DNA of 11,536 bases from an uncultured Peptococcaceae bacterium (GTDB taxonomy: Bacteria > Bacillota > Peptococcia > Peptococcales > Peptococcaceae): assembly GCA_937976375.1 (NCBI GenBank), contig CALJRU010000001.1, forward strand, positions 1-11,536. The letters are read 5' to 3'. The position numbers and the translations under genes are program-made. This document shows positions 6,695 through 11,536 of this stretch, piece by piece; within the stretch, counting starts at the first letter, position 1, and every line of letters starts with the position of its first letter. Below the pieces are notes generated by a model. The model searched no databases. It was not told the origin of the DNA and saw only the letters and a program-made list of their open reading frames with translations.

Positions 6695-8149
6695 TTACAA
6701 CATGAAGACAACCGTTACGATCAAGAAGACCGGAACCAAGATCCCGAAGGACCACTTCATGTAACCAAAGAAGCTTGGCATCTTAATGTCATGTTCTTCT
6801 GCAATGGAACGTACCATAAAGTTTGGTGCATTACCAATGTAGCTGAGTGCGCCCATAAATACGGCACCAGCAGATACAGCGATAAGCAGAGGAATCTCAA
6901 CCATACCGATAGAAGTAGCAATCCCACTGGTTGCGCCCAAAGAAGCAGCAGTGGTCAGGAATACCAGATAGGTTGGGGTGTTGTCCAAGAACCCGGAAAG
7001 AATACCAGTGCTCCAGAAGAACTGCCATTCTGCATGCAGACCAAGGCTTGCACCTTTTGCTTCAAGCAGAGCAAGTGCAGGAATCATTGTGATAAAGATA
7101 CCAATAAAGAGTTTTGCAACTTCTTCCATAGCTCCCCAGTTGAAGTTGTTTTCTTCACGCAGGGACTTCTTCGTGAACTTCATGGACAAGAAAATTGCAA
7201 TCAGGTAAATAATATCCTTGATAATGTTTGGATAGGTTGCAATGGCAGTTTCACCATTGTGGGTGAAGAGGGTAATCCCCTTAACGCTGCCATCAGCATT
7301 CTGGAATGCATCCATACCAGCCAACACACCGCTGGAAACAGTACCAATAAGAATCAGTACGATGAAAGCAATGTTAATAAGACCGTCGATTTTGATCTTT
7401 TCGCCGCCAGATGGAGGTTGAACAGCGCCTTCTGCCAAGTCTTTCTTGTATCTGCTGTTTTCGATCAAGAAATAGATAACAAGCAGAATGATAGAAGTGA
7501 ACAGGTAGATTGGCCACAGATGTGTCAAGCACCAGAAGAATGGCACACCACGCAGATAACCCATGAAGAGTGGAGGGTCACCAACAGGCGTCAAACTACC
7601 ACCAATATTACAGATCAGGAAGATAAAGAATATGATGGTATGCATTTTGCGTTTACGCCATTCATTGGCACGAATGATTGGACGAATCAGCACCATTGCT
7701 GCACCAGTGGTACCAATCACAGATGCCAAAACGGTACCGATTGCCAGAATAACCACATTGACCTTCGGCGTCCCAACAATAGACCCCTTGATCACAATGC
7801 CGCCGGCAACCGCGTAAAGCGCGATCAGCAAGAGCAGGAATGGAACATAGTCCAAAATAATGGTATGAATCAGTTCGAAGATGGTTTCATGTGCGCCAAA
7901 TACGAAGAAGAAAGGCACGATGAATACTGCAGACCAAAACAGTGCCACCCATAATTGATTCTTTTCCCACCATTCGCCTTTCACGAGTGGGAAAATTGCA
8001 ATAGACAGGAGCATCCCAACAAATGGAATAATACTCCAGACTGGCAGATGATCACCGAGCATGTCGCCGCCTTCTGCAAACGCAGCCGAAGGGACAAACA
8101 CGGCAAGCACAACCAATGTCAGCAAAGACATTAATCTCTTATGCTTCAT
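6695..8149 (-). CDS. NhaD-like sodium:proton antiporter (CitMHS/ArsB-NhaD superfamily)
   Basis: A 484-aa polytopic inner-membrane protein of the ion-transporter superfamily that includes NhaD and CitMHS proteins; it most likely exchanges Na+ for H+ in pH and salt homeostasis. Residues 1-25 look like a cleavable signal peptide ending SAAFA before EGGD, followed by roughly 11-12 hydrophobic segments. Two pseudo-repeat signatures support the family: NIGGSLTPVGDPP (181-193) in the first half, and FLDNTPTYL (387-395) with SYIGNAPNFMVRS (436-448) in the second. A charged loop at about 230-255 separates the halves. Citrate or another organic anion cannot be excluded as substrate, since annotations in this family are often by homology only. 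The ATG at 8149 is preceded by AAGGAAGG with 9-nt spacing. It is monocistronic, with its own promoter and terminator. Confidence 0.87.
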   Translation of the reverse strand: MKHKRLMSLLTLVVLAVFVPSAAFAEGGDMLGDHLPVWSIIPFVGMLLSIAIFPLVKGEWWEKNQLWVALFWSAVFIVPFFFVFGAHETIFELIHTIILDYVPFLLLLIALYAVAGGIVIKGSIVGTPKVNVVILAIGTVLASVIGTTGAAMVLIRPIIRANEWRKRKMHTIIFFIFLICNIGGSLTPVGDPPLFMGYLRGVPFFWCLTHLWPIYLFTSIILLVIYFLIENSRYKKDLAEGAVQPPSGGEKIKIDGLINIAFIVLILIGTVSSGVLAGMDAFQNADGSVKGITLFTHNGETAIATYPNIIKDIIYLIAIFLSMKFTKKSLREENNFNWGAMEEVAKLFIGIFITMIPALALLEAKGASLGLHAEWQFFWSTGILSGFLDNTPTYLVFLTTAASLGATSGIATSIGMVEIPLLIAVSAGAVFMGALSYIGNAPNFMVRSIAEEHDIKMPSFFGYMKWSFGILVPVFLIVTVVFML

Positions 8150-8238
8150 TTTTTACATCCTTCCTTTGTAGAATTCTACTTTGAATAATAGCGTTTGAGG
8201 TCTTTCATCTTTATAAAAAACCCACAATAACACCTGTA

Positions 8239-8267
8239 ATTGTAACAAAGCTTTCAAGATCTGACAA
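8239..8267 (-). promoter_or_regulatory. Promoter of the NhaD-like gene
   Basis: On the minus strand TTGTCA (8267-8262) and TACAAT (8244-8239) each match 5 of 6 consensus bases and are separated by exactly 17 bp. Transcription from about 8232 leaves a leader of about 83 nt. Two dyads overlap or flank it: ACAATAAC-ACCT-GTAATTGT (8224-8243, one mismatch) over the -10 and start site, and ATACAG-N6-CTGTAT (8282-8299) upstream of the -35, so it may be regulated. Confidence 0.75.
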
Positions 8268-8330
8268 CAAAAATATTAAAAATACAGTCTATTCTGTATC
8301 GTTTCTTTCTATGTATTGGCTTTTATGCAT

Positions 8331-8367
8331 AAAAAAAGTCCTCATAGACAGCAGTCTATAAGGACTT
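8331..8367 (-). terminator. Rho-independent terminator after rpmE
   Basis: A 14-bp stem (8336-8349 and 8354-8367; minus-strand arms AAGTCCTTATAGAC / GTCTATGAGGACTT, one wobble) with a 4-nt TGCT loop. On the minus strand the stem runs into a tract of T's (8337-8331). It starts 13 nt after the rpmE stop and is the strongest terminator in the window. Confidence 0.95.
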
Positions 8368-8379
8368 GAAAAATCAACA

Positions 8380-8583
8380 TTAGTCACGGTTGTATTTTTT
8401 ATTGAAGGCTTCGACGCGACCTTTTGCACCGCGAACGCGCTGTTTCCCGGTGAAGAAAGGATGGCAAGCGGAGCAGACTTCAACTTTGATATCGCCCTGG
8501 TTGGTAGAGCGGGTAGTGAATTCATTGCCGCAAGAGCAGATTACTTTCACTTCATGATAATCTGGATGAATCCCTGTTTTCAT
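8380..8583 (-). CDS. rpmE: 50S ribosomal protein L31, zinc-binding type
   Basis: A 67-aa basic protein that bridges the large and small ribosomal subunits. It shows the C+ (zinc) form: Cys16 and Cys18 in VICSCGN, Cys37 and Cys40 in VEVCSACHPF, then the family hallmark FFTGKQR and the basic tail RVEAFNKKY. Zinc-type L31 is typically replaced by a Cys-less paralogue when zinc is scarce. The ATG at 8583 is preceded by AGAGGTG with 6-nt spacing; an immediately upstream in-frame GTG is a less likely start. It has its own strong promoter and a strong terminator, although no convincing terminator separates it from the gene upstream. Confidence 0.97.
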   Translation of the reverse strand: MKTGIHPDYHEVKVICSCGNEFTTRSTNQGDIKVEVCSACHPFFTGKQRVRGAKGRVEAFNKKYNRD

Positions 8584-8630
8584 CACTTACACCTCTTTCA
8601 CTTAAAATCATTCGATATTCAGACTAGACT

Positions 8631-8659
8631 ATTATAGGTCAACGCTCCGTTCCCGTCAA
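8631..8659 (-). promoter_or_regulatory. Strong promoter of rpmE
   Basis: On the minus strand TTGACG (8659-8654) and a perfect TATAAT (8636-8631) are spaced 17 bp apart. Transcription should start near 8624, about 40 nt before the rpmE ATG. I saw no Zur-like dyad over it. A 5-bp TGCAA/TTGCA hairpin just upstream (8667-8682) lacks a T-run and is not a convincing terminator for the preceding gene. Confidence 0.85.
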
Positions 8660-8690
8660 CCATTTTTGCAAAAAACGTTGCATTCTTATT

Positions 8691-9344
8691 TTATTCCCAG
8701 CTTTTCAAAAGAGAGAGGCTGCCAGTAATATGGCAAAGATCCCCTTCATTGCATACTGACATCTGTTTTTCAAGAATGTCTCGCGAGACTGGCGCAAAAA
8801 TTTCCGCATCCCCAAGCTGCAGTTCAATCACGGAAAACAGCCACAACTTACTCATAATGATGGGCTTGATGCTTTTGATGCGTCCCAAAAGTTCAACCCC
8901 ACCCTCTGCCGATGGCATCAACTGACCTTCCGGCATGATCATATCTGCGCCAACGGTAAGCCGTGTTGGACCAAAACGTGCCACATCAGCAAAAAGCATC
9001 GGAACATAAGATGTCCCCGCAGCACTCGGATTGATCACCTCGGCTTTCAGCCAAGCACCATCACGCATAACCAAGGCCTGGCCAGCATCATCACATTGAA
9101 TGCCATTCTGCCAACGAACAGGATTGTCCAAAAATGTATGTGCCACGACGTTCTCTGGTGTTTCACCATCATCTTTAAATGAAAAACGCAGCACAACAAT
9201 GACAGGCGTATTGCCCATACGGTAGACGACATATTCTTCTTCACCGCAAATAATGCTTTCGCCATGTTCCACAGCGTTTTTATACAGCACGTTTACATTT
9301 GTATCATAATTTGGAATTCCAAAATCACTCAACCGAAAAGCCAT
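8691..9344 (-). CDS. Uncharacterised 217-aa protein
   Basis: I do not recognise this protein. It is a soluble, acidic, beta-rich sequence with no signal peptide and no membrane segment. The N-terminal half (about 1-125) contains CGEEEYVVYRMG and PVIVVLRFSF, alternating hydrophobic patterns suggestive of beta strands. The C-terminal part (about 150-217) reads ELLGRIKSIKP, then SVIELQLGDAEIFAPVS, and ends GDLCHITGSLSLLKSWE, a spacing that faintly resembles an OB-type barrel; this is only a suggestion. Coding status is well supported: AAGGAGG lies just upstream of the ATG at 9344, the gene follows nfo by 35 nt on the same strand, and its codon use looks like its neighbours. Position between a DNA-repair nuclease and a ribosomal protein does not define a role. 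It is probably cotranscribed with nfo. Confidence 0.8.
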   Translation of the reverse strand: MAFRLSDFGIPNYDTNVNVLYKNAVEHGESIICGEEEYVVYRMGNTPVIVVLRFSFKDDGETPENVVAHTFLDNPVRWQNGIQCDDAGQALVMRDGAWLKAEVINPSAAGTSYVPMLFADVARFGPTRLTVGADMIMPEGQLMPSAEGGVELLGRIKSIKPIIMSKLWLFSVIELQLGDAEIFAPVSRDILEKQMSVCNEGDLCHITGSLSLLKSWE

Positions 9345-9379
9345 ATTTCCTCCTTATTATTGCACCCAAAATACCCTCT

Positions 9380-10207
9380 CTATGCGTTCAGCGTATTGCG
9401 CAGCACCGCAATTTCCTCCGCCCAGCCAGCCAACACATTCGGCGTTTCCATGATGATTGGCAATGGAGTCTCCGCTTCAATCTGAACGATGGCCTTGAAG
9501 GCATCCCAACCGATACTGCCTTGGCCCAATTTTTCGTGGCGGTCCTTGTGACTGGAAAATGCCGTCTTGCTGTCATTCATATGAATGCAGCCCACTACAG
9601 ACCATGGCAGAAAGGTTTCAAATTGTGCTTTGAATGCCGGCCAATCGCGTATATCATAGCCTGCAGCAAACAAATGACAGGTGTCCAAACACACTCCCAA
9701 GGCTGGCGAATGATCAAAATAAGCGAATACTTGCTGCATTTCTTCCAAGGTACTGCCAAGCTCTGATCCTGAGCCGCTCATCGTTTCCAACAAAATGCGT
9801 GTTCCTGGTGCTGCCTGTGGCAGCAGCACTTCCAAGCTCGCAATGAGCCGCGCCATGCCAGCCTCTTTACCTGCGCCCGTATGGGCACCGCTATGAACCA
9901 CCAATCCTGACGCTCCCAGATGCTGCATGCGCTGCAAATCTTCCGCAATGGTACGTTTGCCAAAATCTCGCACATCATCGCTGCTTGATGCCAAATTGAT
10001 GGTATACGGCGCATGACAAACCACCACCAATCCTTGGTTGCGATATTCCGCCAATTTTTCCAGTTCTTTTTCCTTCAAAACCCGCGCCTTGCCACCGCGC
10101 GGGTTTCTCGTAAATACCTGCATCGCATCGGCACCGATACTTTGCGCATCCGCAGCTGCTTTATCAAAACCTTTGCCTGTTGACATATGTGCGCCTAAAT
10201 GCAACAT
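9380..10207 (-). CDS. nfo: Endonuclease IV (AP endonuclease)
   Basis: Endonuclease IV cuts the DNA backbone 5' of abasic sites and trims damaged 3' ends in base excision repair. The 275-aa product is a TIM-barrel protein of normal family length with all expected trinuclear-zinc ligands: His65, His105, Glu141, Asp175, His178, His209, Asp222, His224 and Glu254. Signature stretches are GVCLDTCHLFAAGYD (171-185), IHMNDSK (208-214) and DRHEKLGQGSIG (222-233). The ATG at 10207 is chosen because AAAGGAG lies 8 nt upstream and MLHLGAHMS is the typical start; an upstream in-frame start adding 23 residues would run into the promoter. It heads a leftward unit with the unknown gene downstream and diverges from the Crp/Fnr regulator. 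Confidence 0.96.
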   Translation of the reverse strand: MLHLGAHMSTGKGFDKAAADAQSIGADAMQVFTRNPRGGKARVLKEKELEKLAEYRNQGLVVVCHAPYTINLASSSDDVRDFGKRTIAEDLQRMQHLGASGLVVHSGAHTGAGKEAGMARLIASLEVLLPQAAPGTRILLETMSGSGSELGSTLEEMQQVFAYFDHSPALGVCLDTCHLFAAGYDIRDWPAFKAQFETFLPWSVVGCIHMNDSKTAFSSHKDRHEKLGQGSIGWDAFKAIVQIEAETPLPIIMETPNVLAGWAEEIAVLRNTLNA

Positions 10208-10247
10208 ACCGACTGCTCCTTTTCTCTTTTCATTGATGACTGAATGT

Positions 10248-10276
10248 AGTATAACGTATTTATGGTTCATTCGCAA
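10248..10276 (-). promoter_or_regulatory. Promoter of nfo
   Basis: On the minus strand TTGCGA (10276-10271) and TATACT (10253-10248) are spaced 17 bp apart, with transcription starting near 10241, about 34 nt before the nfo ATG. It lies back to back with the promoter of the Crp/Fnr gene, about 45 bp between the two -35 regions or less, so one bound regulator could affect both. Confidence 0.7.
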
Positions 10277-10315
10277 AAAAAGTTACCATTTTATAGCCCG
10301 CTTTTCAAAGCTTTA

Positions 10316-10324
10316 TGTTATACT
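10316..10324 (+). promoter_or_regulatory. Extended -10 promoter of the Crp/Fnr-pspC operon
   Basis: TGTTATACT is an extended -10 element (TGn followed by TATACT at 10319-10324). No good -35 box lies 16-18 bp upstream, which fits an extended -10 or an activator-dependent promoter. The 8-bp palindrome AAAGCTTT (10307-10314) sits immediately upstream. The start site would be near 10331, leaving a leader of about 36 nt. Confidence 0.6.
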
Positions 10325-10366
10325 AAATGTAAGTTTATTCAATATTTCGTAAAAAAGGAGACGCCT

Positions 10367-11080
10367 ATGTCAGACAGATCTTCAAACAAGGAAATGAAGT
10401 ATTTTTTTAGGCAGGACGACCGCCTCCTTCTTCTTTCCGACCATCTTGAGAAAGCAGAAAAAGTCCAATTTAAAAAAGGCAGCTGCATCATTGCCAGCTG
10501 TCAGCCTGTGGAGCATCTTTATTATCTCACAAAAGGGATTGCCCATCACAGCATCCTCACGCCACAGGGCAAAGAACGCATTATCCATGTGCTCATTGCA
10601 CCAAGTCTTTGCGCCGAATCGTTATTCTTTCTCAATGAAAGCAGCGATTCCAGCGAACAAATCATTGCCAAAACGGACTGCACCGTTTATCGCTTTAACC
10701 GCTCTTTGACCGACGAGCTGCTTACTGAATTGCCAGAGCTCAACCGAGTCATCATCAATTGGCTCAGCACGCTCTCTCTCAACGCCAACCATCAAGTGGC
10801 GGACGACCTCGTCAAAGATCCCCGCTATCGCGTGTGCAAGTTCATCTATAAATATGTACTGGAATACGGTCACCGTCTTGAAAACAATCATTATGTATTC
10901 TTCGGCAAATTGTCGCACTATGACATTTCAAAGTACATCGGCATCAACCGCGTATCCGTATCCACGGTCATGCGCAATTTAGAAGTGGAAGGTCTCATTA
11001 ACAAAACCAACGATAAATTAGAAATTCTTGATATGGATTACTTTGAAGACATGTGCGACCTGCCATTCCAATGCTTATAA
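10367..11080 (+). CDS. Crp/Fnr-family transcriptional regulator
   Basis: A 237-aa regulator with an N-terminal cyclic-nucleotide-type effector barrel (about 25-125) and a C-terminal winged helix-turn-helix (about 150-225), whose recognition region reads LSHYDISKYIGINRVSVSTV (182-201). It lacks an FNR-type N-terminal Cys cluster; its seven Cys residues (40, 45, 82, 105, 157, 230, 236) are scattered, so a 4Fe-4S oxygen sensor is unlikely. The loop that in Crp supplies the Glu and Arg-Ser contacts to cAMP reads AESLFFLNESSDSSEQ: the Glu is kept, the Arg is not, so cAMP is also unlikely. A CprK-like regulator with another small-molecule or redox signal is possible. The ATG at 10367 has AAGGAG six to seven nt upstream; longer in-frame starts would overlap the promoter. 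It is followed by pspC after 23 nt and diverges from nfo. Confidence 0.9.
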   Translation: MSDRSSNKEMKYFFRQDDRLLLLSDHLEKAEKVQFKKGSCIIASCQPVEHLYYLTKGIAHHSILTPQGKERIIHVLIAPSLCAESLFFLNESSDSSEQIIAKTDCTVYRFNRSLTDELLTELPELNRVIINWLSTLSLNANHQVADDLVKDPRYRVCKFIYKYVLEYGHRLENNHYVFFGKLSHYDISKYIGINRVSVSTVMRNLEVEGLINKTNDKLEILDMDYFEDMCDLPFQCL

Positions 11081-11103
11081 ACACACATTGAGGTGAAATC
11101 ACT

Positions 11104-11388
11104 ATGAAAAAGAAATTAACACGTTCTCTCACCCAACGAAAAATCGCAGGTGTATGCGGCGGTCTGGGAGAATATCTCGGCATTACACCATCGATCTTCC
11201 GTTTTATTTTCCTGCTGCTCTGTCTGCCGGGCGGCGTACCAGGACCACTGCTCTATATTCTCTGCTGGATTTTTATGCCAGCGCCACAGATTCCAACCAA
11301 TATCTTCTACGGCTTTGGCAACAACAACCGCAATAACCAAGGCGGCCGCAATCTCGGCGACGATTACACCGAAACCATCGATCTATAA
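11104..11388 (+). CDS. PspC-domain membrane protein
   Basis: A 94-aa small membrane protein with a PspC domain (about 1-60): basic N-terminus MKKKLTRSLTQRKIAGVCGG, the GLGEYLGITPSIFR motif, then hydrophobic segments at about 32-41 and 46-58 split by PGGVPGP. In enterobacteria PspC acts at the inner membrane in the phage-shock response; most Firmicute homologues are uncharacterised and are linked to envelope stress. The C-terminal tail (about 62-94) is Asn/Gly-rich and hydrophilic, ending in an acidic stretch. GAGGTG lies 8 nt before the ATG at 11104, and the gap to the upstream regulator is 23 nt, so the two are cotranscribed. No PspA or PspB gene is adjacent. Confidence 0.9.
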   Translation: MKKKLTRSLTQRKIAGVCGGLGEYLGITPSIFRFIFLLLCLPGGVPGPLLYILCWIFMPAPQIPTNIFYGFGNNNRNNQGGRNLGDDYTETIDL

Positions 11389-11393
11389 TAATT

Positions 11394-11426
11394 TGCCATT
11401 GCTGCAAAATACCATATTTTATGGCA
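11394..11426 (+). repeat. Imperfect inverted repeat downstream of pspC
   Basis: TGCCAT (11394-11399) pairs with ATGGCA (11421-11426), and inside them AAAATA (11406-11411) pairs with TATTTT (11415-11420), leaving a one-sided 6-nt bulge. No T-run follows, so I do not call it an intrinsic terminator; it may stabilise the 3' end of the transcript. Confidence 0.4.
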
Positions 11427-11445
11427 TACAAAAAGCGCTTCTTAC

Positions 11446-11536
11446 TGTAGTGCCCCCAATAATTTGGACATCCGAATTATCGGGGGTATTTCTATTGTCA
11501 AAATTAACCCATCAACAAAAGCTGGAAATTTACGCC
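11446..11536 (+). mobile_element. Left end of an IS3-family (IS150-like) insertion sequence, truncated by the window
   Basis: The terminus TGTAGTGCCCCCAAT, followed by AATTTGGACA, matches the TGTActg-CCCCaa-TTGGACA pattern of IS150-group left inverted repeats. A transposase start follows about 50 bp inside. The right end and the target duplication lie outside the window; IS3 elements usually duplicate 3-4 bp, so TAC or TTAC (ending at 11445) is the likely left copy. Positions 11453-11486 form a hairpin that covers the transposase ribosome binding site. Confidence 0.82.
11495..11536 (+). CDS. IS3-family transposase, OrfA-like N-terminus (partial)
   Basis: Only 14 codons fit in the window: a TTG start followed by SKLTHQQKLEIYA. 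This resembles the N-terminal helix of the helix-turn-helix OrfA proteins of IS3/IS150 elements, which typically read KxxxeeKleiv. GGGGGT (11482-11487) lies about 8 nt before the TTG and serves as the ribosome binding site. The reading frame is open to the edge. The rest, including the frameshift site and the DDE domain of OrfB, lies beyond the window. Confidence 0.72.
   Translation, partial: MSKLTHQQKLEIYA

Noticed and set aside
6791..7954. 387-codon open frame on the + strand
   Set aside because: It lies wholly antisense to the NhaD-like gene, has no ribosome binding site, and its translation is rich in Cys, His, Asn and Gln with no family resemblance; it is a mirror of the codon pattern of the real gene.
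8289..8525. 78-codon minus-strand frame over rpmE
   Set aside because: Out-of-frame shadow of rpmE that continues into the terminator.
8667..8682. TGCAA/TTGCA hairpin as a terminator of the unknown gene
   Set aside because: Only 5 bp and no T-run on either strand; it sits beside the rpmE -35 box.
1..11536. CRISPR array, prophage, toxin-antitoxin or defence cluster
   Set aside because: No regularly spaced repeats, no phage or nuclease/antitoxin pairs; all genes except the terminal IS are housekeeping or regulatory.

Overview
The window reads as a stretch of core chromosome from a low-to-mid GC Firmicute. Gene content and style suggest a diderm anaerobe of the Negativicutes (Veillonella/Megasphaera/Dialister-like): a split two-gene transketolase, a CitMHS/NhaD-type sodium:proton antiporter, a zinc-type L31, a Crp/Fnr regulator next to PspC, strong AGGAGG-type ribosome binding sites, and hairpin-plus-U-tract terminators after most transcription units. 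This placement is inference; nothing here fixes the genus.

Layout, left to right. Positions 1-54 hold the 5' three quarters of a tRNA-Glu(TTC) gene read leftward off the edge, driven by a strong rRNA/tRNA-style promoter (105-133) with an AT-rich upstream element. A leftward operon follows: nrdA (1990-4524), nrdB (929-1972) and a transglutaminase-fold protein whose catalytic Cys appears to be Ser (224-880), closed by a terminator at 174-206. Next is a leftward pair for the N- and C-terminal halves of transketolase (5691-6512 and 4753-5694, ATGA overlap) with its own promoter and terminator. Then come a monocistronic leftward NhaD-like antiporter (6695-8149), rpmE (8380-8583), an unrecognised 217-aa protein (8691-9344) and nfo, endonuclease IV (9380-10207).

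At about 10208-10366 transcription diverges. A Crp/Fnr-family regulator (10367-11080) and a PspC-domain protein (11104-11388) run rightward as a two-gene operon. The window ends in the left terminus of an IS3-family (IS150-like) insertion sequence (from 11446), including the first 14 codons of its transposase.

Functionally the leftward genes are housekeeping: deoxynucleotide supply (NrdAB), pentose phosphate carbon shuffling (transketolase), ion homeostasis (NhaD), ribosome and tRNA parts, and base excision repair (Nfo). I found no defence island, CRISPR array, prophage or obviously new multi-gene system. The best leads are the Cys-less transglutaminase homologue riding with ribonucleotide reductase, the unknown protein between nfo and rpmE, and the IS end, whose hairpin hides the transposase ribosome binding site and which appears to have landed in the loop of the terminator of the crp-pspC operon.
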